NCBI GenBank assembly: GCA_964558325.1
Contig: CAZLCX010000010.1
Location: 5,998 to 69,997, forward strand
Source: Halonatronomonas sp964558325
Lineage (GTDB): Bacteria > Bacillota > Halanaerobiia > Halanaerobiales > Halarsenatibacteraceae
Direction: 5' to 3'
Length of the DNA: 64,000 nucleotides
The translations under genes were made by a program, and so were the position numbers. Positions 52,186 to 61,501 of the stretch are shown here, piece after piece (the first letter of the stretch is position 1; each line of letters begins with the position of its first letter). The notes under the pieces are model-generated. The model had not been told where the DNA came from. It saw only the letters and a list, made by a program, of their open reading frames with translations, and did not search any database.

Positions 52186-53076
52186 TTAGCCCTCACCTCT
52201 GTCAACCTTCCAGCGTTTATGGAACCATAACCACTGCTCAGGAGATTTTTTGATTGCCTCTTCTGTAACTCTTAATAAGGGTTTTAGATATTTAGGTTCA
52301 GCTGCCTTCTTAGTTCCCTGAGGAACTTCAACTTCTTCATGGATATCTACTCTATATTTAGCAAAACCTTCACGATAAATAAAAATCGGGACAATTAATG
52401 AGCCAGTCTTAGAGGCAAGCCGGACTGCTCCCCGATGGATACTGGCTGGCACGCCAAAAAAGTTCATGACATGGGGCAGACCACTTGCATGCTGGTCTCC
52501 CAGGATCATTGTAGAATTACCTGCTTTAAGATTTTTAAAAACTTTAATTAGGCCCTGATTCGAGACCGGAGTAGTTTTAACACCAGCATTACGCCGGGCA
52601 AGATTAATCCTGTCACCTAAATCAGCCAATCTCTGTTTTCTGGCAATTGAGAGACATTCCCTATCATAATTTGCAATAATTGCTGCCAGCCATTCCCAGT
52701 TGCCAAAATGGGCTGTATAAAAAATTACCCCCTGGTCAGAGTTGATTAACTCCTTTAGTTTATCGGCATTATCTATTGTAATTCTTTCCTGGAACTCTTT
52801 GTTATTAAGCTTTTCAATCAAGAAAAATTCAATCAGGACCTGGCCAAAATGGATATATGTATCTTTTAAGATAGTTTCTATCTCTTCTAATGAATGATCA
52901 TCTTCAAAAGCCAAAAGCAGATTGGAGCTGGCAACTTTTTTTCGTACTTTAAAGAGATACAGTAGCCTACCGATAAGTATCCCGATTTTCTCAACAACCT
53001 TAAGGGGAAGAAAATTTATAATATAATCTAAGAGCTTGAAAATAAATGAAATCAATAAATTTTTAAGCTTCTTCAT
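52186..53076 (-). CDS. lpxL: Lipid A biosynthesis acyltransferase (LpxL/LpxM family)
   Basis: This inner-membrane enzyme adds a secondary acyl chain to Kdo-lipid A. The 296-residue protein has an N-terminal membrane helix (about 10-25) and the acyltransferase motif with His123 and Glu128 in TAHFGNWEW, then GDQHASGLPHVMNFFG and the VPIFIYRE strand. It starts one base after the previous gene in the operon and is followed at once by the WaaA fusion. LpxL and LpxM cannot be told apart by eye. Confidence 0.93.
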   Translation of the reverse strand: MKKLKNLLISFIFKLLDYIINFLPLKVVEKIGILIGRLLYLFKVRKKVASSNLLLAFEDDHSLEEIETILKDTYIHFGQVLIEFFLIEKLNNKEFQERITIDNADKLKELINSDQGVIFYTAHFGNWEWLAAIIANYDRECLSIARKQRLADLGDRINLARRNAGVKTTPVSNQGLIKVFKNLKAGNSTMILGDQHASGLPHVMNFFGVPASIHRGAVRLASKTGSLIVPIFIYREGFAKYRVDIHEEVEVPQGTKKAAEPKYLKPLLRVTEEAIKKSPEQWLWFHKRWKVDRGEG

Positions 53077-53077
53077 A

Positions 53078-54076
53078 TTACCAGACCTTGGCCCTTAATA
53101 AATCCTGGAAATTAACCATGCCCAGAGGGCAGCCCTTATCATCTACAATCGGCAGATGATTAATTTCCTTCTGCTCCATTAATTTTAAGGCTTCAGCAGC
53201 CAATTTCTCCTCGCCAATAGTCTCAGGATCTACTGTCATAATCTCAGAAACCCTGGAGTTAAGAAGATCTTTATTTTTAGATTTAACTGCCCTCCGAATA
53301 TCACCATCGGTAATAATCCCAACCAGGATACCTTCCTGATTAATAACGGCAGTTGAACCCATTCTGGTTTCAGTCATTGTAAATAAGGCCTGTTGAACTG
53401 TTGCCTGGGAACTGATTTTAGGATTCTGACTCCTGATTTTTAAGACATCAGCCACAGTCGTTAATAGCTTTCTGCCCAGACTGCCACCAGGATGATAGAG
53501 AGCAAAATCTTCTTCTGTCAGTCCATTTAGATTGGCCAGGGAGACTGCCAGGGCATCCCCTAAAGCCAGGGAGGCAGTTGTGGAGGTGGTGGGAGCAAGG
53601 TCTAAATGACAGGCCTCCCCGGTAACTCCAGTAGAAATTACTAAATCTGCCTGACTGGCAAGGGTTGAATCTAAATTTGAAGTAATTAAATAAAATTTAG
53701 CCCCTATTCTTTTTATTGATGGAATCAAATTGATAATTTCATCAGTCTCACCACTATTTGAAATTGCCAGCATAATATCCTGACCTGTAACCATTCCTAA
53801 ATCACCATGGAGGGCTTCCCCGGCATGCACAAAGTAGGCCGGTGTCCCGGTGCTGGAAAAAGTAGCGGCAATCTTTCTGGCAATTAAACCTGATTTGCCC
53901 ACTCCTGTCAGAAGAGTTCTCCCTTCAGATGAATAGATTCCAGAAATCAAATCGGTAAAGTTGCCATCGATTTTATCTGCCAGGTCTTTAACAGCAGCTG
54001 CCTCATTTAGCAGGACTTTACGGGCCTGGTTTAAGGCTCCTTCAATTCTTTTGAGATCAACCTCTTTTTTCGTCAT
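53078..54076 (-). CDS. kdsD: D-arabinose 5-phosphate isomerase
   Basis: This makes arabinose 5-phosphate from ribulose 5-phosphate, the first step to Kdo. The SIS domain (about 40-190) has LLTGVGKSGLIARKIA, FVHAGEALHGDLGMV and APTTSTTASLALGDA; two CBS domains follow (about 210-330). The 332-residue length is exact for KdsD/KpsF. It lies next to kdsA and kdsB, so the full path from ribulose 5-phosphate to CMP-Kdo, except the KdsC phosphatase, is in one operon. Confidence 0.95.
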   Translation of the reverse strand: MTKKEVDLKRIEGALNQARKVLLNEAAAVKDLADKIDGNFTDLISGIYSSEGRTLLTGVGKSGLIARKIAATFSSTGTPAYFVHAGEALHGDLGMVTGQDIMLAISNSGETDEIINLIPSIKRIGAKFYLITSNLDSTLASQADLVISTGVTGEACHLDLAPTTSTTASLALGDALAVSLANLNGLTEEDFALYHPGGSLGRKLLTTVADVLKIRSQNPKISSQATVQQALFTMTETRMGSTAVINQEGILVGIITDGDIRRAVKSKNKDLLNSRVSEIMTVDPETIGEEKLAAEALKLMEQKEINHLPIVDDKGCPLGMVNFQDLLRAKVW

Positions 54077-54094
54077 TATCAGAAATACACCTTT

Positions 54095-54922
54095 CTATAA
54101 ACCTTTTTTAAGATCATCGAATGCCTTGATTTCTTTTAAGAGACCTTCCATTTTATCCAGGGGAATCATGGTGGCACTGTCACTTAAAGCCTGAGCTGGT
54201 TCTGGATGGGTCTCAATAAAGAGACTGGAAACCCCGACAGCAGTGGCAGCTCTGGCCAGAGCCGGTGCATATTCTTTTTCTCCACCTGAGCTGTCGCCGG
54301 CTGCTCCTGGCAGCTGTACACTATGGGTTACATCAAAGACGACTGGGTACCCAGTTTCTGCCATTCTTACCAGAGAGCGAAAATCAGAAACTAAATTATT
54401 ATAGCCAAAACTGGCACCTCTCTCTGTTAAAAGTATCTTATAGTTGCCGGTACTCTCAATTTTTTCTACAACCTGGTCAATATCCCAGGGAGCAAGGAAT
54501 TGACCCTTTTTCACATTAACTACCCTGCCTGTCTCACCAACTGCCAGAACCAGGTCAGTCTGCCGGCATAAAAAGGCCGGTATCTGAATGATATCAAGGA
54601 CATCGCCGGCAATTCTGGCTTCTTCCGGGGAATGGACATCTGAAAGAACCGGTAGATTAAGTTCATCTTTAATCTCTGCTAATATTCTTAAGCCTTTTTC
54701 CAGGCCAGGCCCCCTGAAGGATCTGTGAGAGGAACGATTAGCTTTATCATATGAAGATTTAAAAACAAATGGTATTTTAAGTTTATCAGTTATCTCTTTT
54801 AAGGCCGAAGCTGTTTTTAGAGCTATTTCCCTTGATTCAAGTGCACAGGGCCCGGCTATTAAGACAAATGGTTCTTTCTGACTAAAAACAACCTGATCAT
54901 TTAATCTTATTTTTGTTGCCAT
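54095..54922 (-). CDS. kdsA: 3-deoxy-D-manno-octulosonate 8-phosphate synthase
   Basis: This condenses arabinose 5-phosphate with phosphoenolpyruvate to Kdo 8-phosphate. The 275-residue barrel enzyme has the family features: AGPCALESREIA near 24-35, FKSSYDKANRSSHRSFRGPG near 53-72, and VVFDVTHSVQLPG near 193-205. The FKSSYDKANRSS motif separates it from DAHP synthase. It lies between kdsB and kdsD. The Cys in AGPCALE suggests a metal-dependent form, but this is not decisive. Confidence 0.95.
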   Translation of the reverse strand: MATKIRLNDQVVFSQKEPFVLIAGPCALESREIALKTASALKEITDKLKIPFVFKSSYDKANRSSHRSFRGPGLEKGLRILAEIKDELNLPVLSDVHSPEEARIAGDVLDIIQIPAFLCRQTDLVLAVGETGRVVNVKKGQFLAPWDIDQVVEKIESTGNYKILLTERGASFGYNNLVSDFRSLVRMAETGYPVVFDVTHSVQLPGAAGDSSGGEKEYAPALARAATAVGVSSLFIETHPEPAQALSDSATMIPLDKMEGLLKEIKAFDDLKKGL

Positions 54923-55672
54923 TTAACTTAACCCTCCATCATTTTCTAATATTTTACTGACTTCCTTTAAATCATCTGGCCGATCGACTCCAGGACCATG
55001 ATGCTCTGTAATCCCAACCTTGATTTTATAACCATTCTCTAAGACTCTCAGCTGTTCAAGTGATTCTGCTTTCTCTAAAGGCGTTGGCTCTAGCTCAGTA
55101 TATTTTAATAAAAAATCTCTCCTATAAACATATAAACCTATATGCTGCAGGTATTTTTCTTTTAATTTATCCCTGTCTCTGTAATAAGGTATCTTTGCCC
55201 TTGAAAAATAGAGGGCATGATCATTTTTATCTAAAACAACCTTAACTCTGTCATCTTTTTGGGCGGTCACTGCTGAGATAGGGCTGGCCAGGGTGGACAT
55301 TTGAATATCCTGACTGTTTTTAAGAATTTTAATGGCCTGATCAATCATGGCCGGCCTGATTAAAGGTTCATCGCCCTGGACATTAACAATTATTTCTACA
55401 TCTAAATCTCTGGCCACTTCAGCCAGCCGGTCAGTCCCGCTTTGATGTTCTGCTGCAGTCATCACTGCCCTGCCGCCAAATTCATTTACCTTTTTATATA
55501 CTCTTTGATCATCAGTTGCAATTAATACCTGATCGACTAATTCAGCCTCCAGTGAGCGTTGATAGACATGTTCAAGTACTGGTTTGCCATTTAAATCGGC
55601 TAATACTTTTCCAGGAAATCTCTTTGAATTATATCTTGCAGGTATTATAACTACCGAATTCATTTTAAGCAC
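54923..55672 (-). CDS. kdsB: CMP-Kdo synthetase
   Basis: This activates Kdo with CTP for transfer to lipid A. The 249-residue nucleotidyltransferase starts VVIIPARYNSKRFPGKVLADLNGKP and has VNVQGDEPLIRP and the HIGLYVYRRDFL motif, all typical of KdsB. It begins a few bases after lpxK ends and is followed by kdsA without a gap. Confidence 0.95.
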   Translation of the reverse strand: MLKMNSVVIIPARYNSKRFPGKVLADLNGKPVLEHVYQRSLEAELVDQVLIATDDQRVYKKVNEFGGRAVMTAAEHQSGTDRLAEVARDLDVEIIVNVQGDEPLIRPAMIDQAIKILKNSQDIQMSTLASPISAVTAQKDDRVKVVLDKNDHALYFSRAKIPYYRDRDKLKEKYLQHIGLYVYRRDFLLKYTELEPTPLEKAESLEQLRVLENGYKIKVGITEHHGPGVDRPDDLKEVSKILENDGGLS

Positions 55673-55689
55673 CTCTTAATATTTTAACT

Positions 55690-56667
55690 TTAAATCTTTC
55701 CTATTAAGCTTTCTCCAATATTTATGGCCTGGCCTGTCTGGTCTTTAAAGGCCATCTTGATTTCAAGNNNNNNNNNNNNNNNNNNNNNNNNNNNNNNNNN
55801 NNNNNNNNNNNNNNNNNNNNNNNNNNNNNNNNNNNNNNNNNNNNNNNNNNNNNNNNNNNNNNNNNNNACATTTTTATTGTTTAATCTATTAAGGCTGAAT
55901 TTTTCTCCAGCTATATTCTGTAAATATGAAGGTTCATGACTTGAAAGGTATATGTAAGCCGGGTCATTATAATCCTTTAGTTCTTTTATAATTTCTTCTA
56001 ATTTGCTACTGCTAACCTGGTCGGCCCTGGTTATTACCATGCCATCTGCTCTTTTTAATGAGCTTTTATTTTCCCTTAATAAACCCCTGGGTATTAAATA
56101 ATTATAACCAAAGGGATTGGTAGCGTCAATAAGAACTAGATCATAATCTCTAATAATTCTTCTATGTTGAAAACCATCATCAAGGAGAATAAAATCTGGC
56201 TTAAATTCTTCCTGGGCATAGCTGGCGGCTTTTAATCTATCTTTACAGATAATGACCGGTATCTCGCTTAGCTTACTGGCCAGCATAAAGGCTTCATCTC
56301 CAGCTAATTTGGCCCCTGCCAGAATTTCATCACCATTTGATACCACTAAAGGTTTTTCATTATCGCCTCGATAACCTCTACTAATTATAACAATATCCTG
56401 CTCAAGCTTATTCAAATCACTGGCAATAGCCTCTACTGCCGGTGTTTTACCGGTACCCCCTGTGGTAATATTGCCTATACTTATAGTTTTTGCATCTACT
56501 CTGCCCCTTTTAAATATGTTTTTATCATACATAAGGTTTCTGATAAAGACCGCAAAACCATATAGATAAGATAACAGTCTTAACTTTAATTTTATTAGAT
56601 TAGAGACAGGACCTTTTTTATTGCCTCTAATAATCTCTAATAAGTAATTTCTCAATCCTGTATTCAT
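55690..56667 (-). CDS. lpxK: Tetraacyldisaccharide 4'-kinase, interrupted by assembly gap
   Basis: This inner-membrane kinase phosphorylates the 4' position of the lipid A disaccharide. The P-loop is ISIGNITTGGTGKTPAV (near 62-78), and FILLDDGFQHRRI (near 163-175) is the second LpxK signature. The N-terminal part has the membrane-associated helix. A run of 100 N falls in the C-terminal third, so true length and frame across the gap are unknown; what is seen on both sides stays open in one frame. It is upstream of kdsB and downstream of the DUF374 gene. Confidence 0.88.
   Translation of the reverse strand: MNTGLRNYLLEIIRGNKKGPVSNLIKLKLRLLSYLYGFAVFIRNLMYDKNIFKRGRVDAKTISIGNITTGGTGKTPAVEAIASDLNKLEQDIVIISRGYRGDNEKPLVVSNGDEILAGAKLAGDEAFMLASKLSEIPVIICKDRLKAASYAQEEFKPDFILLDDGFQHRRIIRDYDLVLIDATNPFGYNYLIPRGLLRENKSSLKRADGMVITRADQVSSSKLEEIIKELKDYNDPAYIYLSSHEPSYLQNIAGEKFSLNRLNNKNXXXXXXXXXXXXXXXXXXXXXXXXXXXXXXXXXXLEIKMAFKDQTGQAINIGESLIGKI
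55768..55867. other. Assembly gap of 100 N
   Basis: The run is exactly 100 N, the usual scaffold placeholder for a gap of unknown size. It lies inside lpxK. Confidence 0.99.
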
Positions 56668-56671
56668 ACTC

Positions 56672-57289
56672 TCACAGCCTTTTTTCAGCGGCTAGATTTG
56701 CTTTTTCAAGGCCGGCTTCAATTATTTTAGCCGCCTCTTCCCGGTCCAGGTCTTCTAAATCTATAATTGGTTCGCCGTAATAGATTACAATCTTACTGAA
56801 TAAAAAGGGGAGCTCAAAATTATCCCAGCTCTTGTTAAAGGTATGTTTCCAGCCATTAGCGACTCCAAGCGGAATAATTGGGCAGCCGTTTCTCTGCTGA
56901 ATCATAACAGCCCCCAGTTTAATCTTTCTGGCTGGTCCTCTGGGACCATCAGGGGTAATAACTAGCTGTTTCTTATCCCTGACTAATTTTAACATCTTTT
57001 TCAGTGAGCTGACAGCACCAGAAGAACTGGAACCCCTAACAACATTCCAGCCTAATTTTTCCAGGGACTGACTAATAATTTCTCCTTCATTGCTCTGACT
57101 GGCCAGGGCTGTATATCCATAATCAGCCAGGGCTACTGCAATTGACCAGAGATGACAGTGCCAGCCTAAAATCAGGCCTCCATCCTTAATGGCAGACTCT
57201 GCCTCTGATTTATTGTATTCCTGAATTCTATATGTTAATCTTCCTAATTTCATTAGTTTTTCTAAAATCAAAGGATAATATTTCTCCAT
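56672..57289 (-). CDS. DUF374-family lysophospholipid/lipid A-type acyltransferase
   Basis: The 205-residue protein has the DUF374 core: LGWHCHLWSIAVAL, where the acyltransferase His is expected, ITPDGPRGPARKIKLG near 112-127 and IPLGVANGWKHTF near 139-151. The DGPRGP motif is shared by relatives of LpxL found in lipid A operons that may act as a Kdo2-lipid A acyltransferase. It overlaps no neighbour and lies four bp before lpxK. The exact acceptor is unknown. Confidence 0.87.
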   Translation of the reverse strand: MEKYYPLILEKLMKLGRLTYRIQEYNKSEAESAIKDGGLILGWHCHLWSIAVALADYGYTALASQSNEGEIISQSLEKLGWNVVRGSSSSGAVSSLKKMLKLVRDKKQLVITPDGPRGPARKIKLGAVMIQQRNGCPIIPLGVANGWKHTFNKSWDNFELPFLFSKIVIYYGEPIIDLEDLDREEAAKIIEAGLEKANLAAEKRL

Positions 57290-57317
57290 AATTCCCCTTC
57301 CAGACTAATAAAAACGA

Positions 57318-57791
57318 CTAGGCCTCTTTATCCTCTGCTAAACCAAAATAATGAATACCCATGCCTGAAACTTCATGGTCAACATCTAAACCAGGTATCC
57401 CTAATTTACCATAGAGACCAACTGCCAGGTGCAGACCTTTTCTGACAATCCCAATTTTAATTCCGGCACCTGAAATACTGAGCATCGGTCTATCAAAATC
57501 AGATAAAGCCCTTTCTACCGATCTGGTTAAAACTCGTTGATCCTGAACGTCTTCATCAATCACGCCGCCTTTGATTGCAGCACCTAATGAATTTCTTAAA
57601 ATCTTATTCTTTACTTCTTCACCCTTACCTCCGGCCCTGGTTATCACCGGTAAATACCCCTCTGATTTAAGGGCTTCAATAAATTCATCATCTCTATTAT
57701 CATCAACCATAGCCAAAATAATGGCCACTTTACCAAGTGACCGCTCGCCTTCAATATTTATAAATTCACTGATCATAAAATCATCTAACAT
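57318..57791 (-). CDS. HutP-family protein
   Basis: The 157-residue protein matches the HutP fold: GKVAIILAMVDDNRDDEF near 20-37, a central helix region, and the C-terminal LHLAVGLYGKLGIPGLDVDHEVSGMGIHYF block near 121-150. B. subtilis HutP is a histidine- and Mg2+-dependent RNA-binding antiterminator for histidine use. Here no hut gene is near; the neighbours are lipid A genes and a DUF523 protein. So the target is unknown, and it may act on a different RNA. Ribosome site is GAGGTGG. Confidence 0.82.
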   Translation of the reverse strand: MLDDFMISEFINIEGERSLGKVAIILAMVDDNRDDEFIEALKSEGYLPVITRAGGKGEEVKNKILRNSLGAAIKGGVIDEDVQDQRVLTRSVERALSDFDRPMLSISGAGIKIGIVRKGLHLAVGLYGKLGIPGLDVDHEVSGMGIHYFGLAEDKEA

Positions 57792-57830
57792 TTTTCCACC
57801 TCATCTATAATATACTTAATCATCCTGCTA

Positions 57831-57854
57831 AACTATAATTCAATATTTATAGTT
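57831..57854. repeat. 8-bp inverted repeat upstream of the HutP-family gene
   Basis: AACTATAA and TTATAGTT form perfect arms around an 8-base centre, 40 bp before the HutP-family start. There is no U tract, so an operator or RNA hairpin is as likely as a terminator. The 90-bp gap has no clear promoter. Confidence 0.4.
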
Positions 57855-57881
57855 GTTTTCCTGCTTTATAATTAAATCTTA

Positions 57882-58853
57882 TTAATCTAATTTATGTTTT
57901 CTCCCGGAATCAGTCTGATCTATCAATTCTTCTGGAAAAGGTTTAAAGTAGGTCTGATCGTTAAGATAGTCGACTTCCTGTTCTATTATCCAGCCATTAA
58001 GCAGATATAAGGGGACACTTAAAGGAACCATTCCCTTTCTGTACTTTTCTACTGTCTTAATAAAAAATTCTATCTCCTCTTTTTTTAATTTATCTGAAAC
58101 ATAGCCAAAGCAATGATTAAGGACATTTTGCTGCAGACCTGGTTTAGAGGTGCGATTAAGTGTATCTTTGAGCAGCTTTTTGTATTCTTTTATAAGTTCT
58201 TCAGGTTTTAGTTCCTGATTATTGGCAGTTAATCTGCCCATTACCTTTAAATTTTTCGGTGACAGGGCCATTAATTGATATTTATGTTTGGTATGAAAAT
58301 CAATTAAATCTTTGATCTTTAAGGACTTTTCAACTTTTCTAAATCTGGCCATTGTAAAAATTGCAGTCAAAAAATCTTCTCTCAGCTGAAGATTATTTAA
58401 TCTGCCGTCATTTTCTGCAGGAATCTTCCCATAATAATCAAAGACTGCCCTGGCAAAAATACCTTCAGTCTTTTTATGGGGGGCAACATCCTTTAGGGCA
58501 GGGTATAATTTAACAGACTTGCAGCCACATGAGGGAGAGCCCTCCTTGCAGATAAAACCGTCGATCTCTTTATTTTTTTCAAAGAATTCCAGGGCCATAT
58601 CCTTTAATTTATCAGTTAGATCTGCCCCTGTTGCCGGCTGTCGGAGTCTGATCTCTTTACCTTCCTCAACTAAACGAAGGGTCTGCCTGGGAACAGGCAG
58701 ACCTATTTCTACTTCTGGACAGAGGGGATAATATTCAACAAAATCCTCTAGTTTTTTCAGAAATTTAATATCGAACCGCTGACCTGAATAATAACAATGG
58801 GCAAAGCCCAGACATTTACTGATTATTAATTTTGGAGCTGGATAATCTATCAT
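57882..58853 (-). CDS. DUF523-DUF1722 protein
   Basis: The 323-residue protein joins two conserved domains. DUF523 (about 8-150) has the cysteine-rich pattern KCLGFAHCYYSGQRFD, YPLCPEVEIGLPVPR and GSPSCGCKSV, which suggests a metal or iron-sulfur site. DUF1722 (about 185-300) has FHTKHKYQLMALSP, the YbgA signature. Function is not known for either domain; links to DNA repair have been suggested for relatives. It follows clpB by 29 bp, so it is probably transcribed with it under CtsR. Confidence 0.85.
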   Translation of the reverse strand: MIDYPAPKLIISKCLGFAHCYYSGQRFDIKFLKKLEDFVEYYPLCPEVEIGLPVPRQTLRLVEEGKEIRLRQPATGADLTDKLKDMALEFFEKNKEIDGFICKEGSPSCGCKSVKLYPALKDVAPHKKTEGIFARAVFDYYGKIPAENDGRLNNLQLREDFLTAIFTMARFRKVEKSLKIKDLIDFHTKHKYQLMALSPKNLKVMGRLTANNQELKPEELIKEYKKLLKDTLNRTSKPGLQQNVLNHCFGYVSDKLKKEEIEFFIKTVEKYRKGMVPLSVPLYLLNGWIIEQEVDYLNDQTYFKPFPEELIDQTDSGRKHKLD

Positions 58854-58882
58854 ATTTTTCCCTCCTGGGAAATAGGATAAAG

Positions 58883-61468
58883 TTAACTAAGTCTGATTAC
58901 AAAATCATCTTCCTTTTCTGAGAAATCTATTTCAATAACTGAGCCCTGTTCAGGTTCCTCTTCCAGAATAAATAAGGCCAGTTTATCTTTGATCTGATTC
59001 TGGATTACTCTTTCTAAGGGCCTGGCACCATAGGCAGGGTCATAACCTAGAACTGCGAGCTGGTCTTTAGCAGCTTCTGTGACAGTTAAATCAAATTCCT
59101 GTTCGATAACTTTTTCAGCCAGTTCCTGAACTTTAATTTCAACGATCTGTCTGATATGCTCTTCATCTAAACTATGGAATATTATCCTGCCATCTATCCT
59201 GTTGATAAATTCAGGTCTAAAGGTCTGTTTTAATGCCTGATTTACCTTATCCTTGATTTTTTCATGATCATCTAAATCCTGAATATACTCTGAGCCAATA
59301 TTGGAGGTCATGATGATAACTGTATTTCTAAAGTCAACCTCTTTTCCATGGCTGTCAGTTAAAATCCCATCATCTAATATCTGGAGAAGGATATTAAAGA
59401 CATCTGGATGGGCTTTTTCAATCTCGTCTAAGAGAATAACTGAATAGGGCTGGCGGCGAATCTGTTCTGTTAACTGACCGCCTTCGTCATAACCTACATA
59501 GCCAGGAGGAGAACCAATCATTTTGGCAACTGCATGGCGCTCCATATATTCAGACATATCAAGCCTGATCAGATTCTTCTCTCTATCAAATAGATGGGCA
59601 GCCAGGGTCTTGGCAAGCTCAGTTTTACCGACTCCAGTGGGACCCATAAATAGGAATGAGCCCAGGGGTCTTTCCTCGCTCTGAAGCCCGGTTCTTGACC
59701 TTCTAATTGCATTGCTGACAGCCTTAATGGCCTCGTCCTGGCCGACAACTCTTTTAGATAATTCTGCTTCCATCTCTAATAATTTTTCTTTTTCTGAGGA
59801 TAATAACTGCTGCACAGGAATATCTGTCCAGGAGGCCACTATCCCGGCAATATCCTCTTCAGTTACCTCTTCTCTTAAGATATCCTGATCCTCAGTTTCC
59901 CCTTCCACTTTTTCTCTGATTTGCTTTAATTCCTTTTCTAAATCAGAGAGTTTACCATATTTTAATCTGGCAGCCTCTTCATAATTGGCTTCCCTTTCAG
60001 CATTTTCAGCTGCCAATTTTACCTTTTCTATCTCTTCTTTTAATTCTTTTTCCCGTTTAATCAAGTCTTTCTCCTGATTCCAGCGGGCCATTAATGGATC
60101 TCTTTTTTCCTTTAATTCATTGATCTTTTCAGTCAGCTCCTCTAACTTTTCTTCAGAGCCTTCCTCTTTTTCATTTTTTAAGACTTCTCTTTCTGTCTCC
60201 AGTCTCCTTAAACGGCGATTTAATTCGTCTATTTCCAGGGGCATTGAGTCTATATCTATTTTGACTTTGGCTGCCGCCTCATCTATTAAATCAATTGATT
60301 TATCTGGCTGATAGCGTTCAGTCAGATACCGTTCTGATAACTTGGCAGCGGCTTCTAAAGCCTTATCCTGGATTCTTACCCCATGATGGATCTCATATTT
60401 TTCCTTTAGACCTCTCAGGATTGAGAGGGTATCTTCCAGATCAGGTTCCTTTATCTGGACAGGCTGAAATCTCCTTTCCAGGGCGGCATCCTTTTCAATA
60501 TGCTTCTTATATTCATCCAGGGTAGTGGCACCTATACAGTGGAGCTCTCCTCTAGCCAATGCCGGCTTTAATAGGTTGGAAGCATCCATGGCCCCTTCAC
60601 TGGCACCGGCGCCGACGATTGTATGCATCTCATCGATAAAGACAATATATTTGCCTTCAGCCTCTTTAATCTTTTTGAGAACAGATTTTAATCTATCCTC
60701 AAACTCACCCCGATATTTAGCACCGGCCAGTAATGAACCCATGTCTAATTCTATTACCTTTTTATTCTTTAAAACTCCTGGAATATCTCCAGTTACTATT
60801 CTCTGGGCCAGGCCTTCGACAACTGCAGTCTTACCGACCCCTGGCTCACCGATTAAAACAGGGTTGTTTTTCCGGCGTCTGGAGAGGACCTGCATGATTC
60901 TCCGAATTCTTTCATCTCTTCCGATTACAGGGTCTAATTTTCCCTCCCTGGCCAGATCAGTAAGATCAATTGTATATCTTTCTAAAGCCTGAAATTGATC
61001 TTCAGAATCCGGGCTATCAACTTTAGCCCCCTGTCTTATTTCTTCAATTATCTTTACAATTTTATTTCGGTCTATCTCTTTTTCAGTAAATAATTTAGCT
61101 GTCTTGGTATTTGAATTAACCAGGGCAATTAAAATATGCTCTGTGGAAATATAATCATCATTTAACTTTTTGGCTTCCTGCCGGGACTGCTGTAAAACAT
61201 TTTGCATATCCCTGGACATATAAATCTGGCTGCTATCAGAACTATAAACCTCTGGCAGCTGGGTTATTAGTTTCTGACAGTCTTTATTGAGCTGGTCTAA
61301 ATTTAAACCTAACTGCTCTAAAATTGGCTGGGTTATCCCCTGATCTTCCTCTAACATGGCCTTTAATAAATGGGGAGGGTAAATCTCCTGATTATTATTG
61401 TCTGTGGCTATCTGCTGGGCTGTTGCTAATTGTTCCTGTGCTCTCCTTGTAAAGTCATCCATTTTCAT
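58883..61468 (-). CDS. clpB: ClpB disaggregase
   Basis: This hexameric AAA+ chaperone rescues aggregated proteins with DnaK. It has the N-terminal repeat domain, first Walker A GEPGVGKTAVVEG, the long charged coiled-coil middle domain (about 405-525), and second Walker A GPTGVGKTELAK with LLDEIEKAHPDV. It lacks the IGF loop and zinc motif of ClpX/ClpA types. I start it at ATG 61468, after AAGAGGTG; an upstream GTG lies inside that site. A CtsR box covers its promoter, so heat-shock control is likely. Length 861 is normal. Confidence 0.96.
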   Translation of the reverse strand: MKMDDFTRRAQEQLATAQQIATDNNNQEIYPPHLLKAMLEEDQGITQPILEQLGLNLDQLNKDCQKLITQLPEVYSSDSSQIYMSRDMQNVLQQSRQEAKKLNDDYISTEHILIALVNSNTKTAKLFTEKEIDRNKIVKIIEEIRQGAKVDSPDSEDQFQALERYTIDLTDLAREGKLDPVIGRDERIRRIMQVLSRRRKNNPVLIGEPGVGKTAVVEGLAQRIVTGDIPGVLKNKKVIELDMGSLLAGAKYRGEFEDRLKSVLKKIKEAEGKYIVFIDEMHTIVGAGASEGAMDASNLLKPALARGELHCIGATTLDEYKKHIEKDAALERRFQPVQIKEPDLEDTLSILRGLKEKYEIHHGVRIQDKALEAAAKLSERYLTERYQPDKSIDLIDEAAAKVKIDIDSMPLEIDELNRRLRRLETEREVLKNEKEEGSEEKLEELTEKINELKEKRDPLMARWNQEKDLIKREKELKEEIEKVKLAAENAEREANYEEAARLKYGKLSDLEKELKQIREKVEGETEDQDILREEVTEEDIAGIVASWTDIPVQQLLSSEKEKLLEMEAELSKRVVGQDEAIKAVSNAIRRSRTGLQSEERPLGSFLFMGPTGVGKTELAKTLAAHLFDREKNLIRLDMSEYMERHAVAKMIGSPPGYVGYDEGGQLTEQIRRQPYSVILLDEIEKAHPDVFNILLQILDDGILTDSHGKEVDFRNTVIIMTSNIGSEYIQDLDDHEKIKDKVNQALKQTFRPEFINRIDGRIIFHSLDEEHIRQIVEIKVQELAEKVIEQEFDLTVTEAAKDQLAVLGYDPAYGARPLERVIQNQIKDKLALFILEEEPEQGSVIEIDFSEKEDDFVIRLS

Positions 61469-61501
61469 TAATATCACCTCTTGCTGTTATTTTCTTTTTT
61501 T

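Noticed and set aside
60120..60992. Plus-strand frames opposite clpB
   Set aside because: They mirror conserved ClpB codons, have no motifs and overlap the ATPase core completely.
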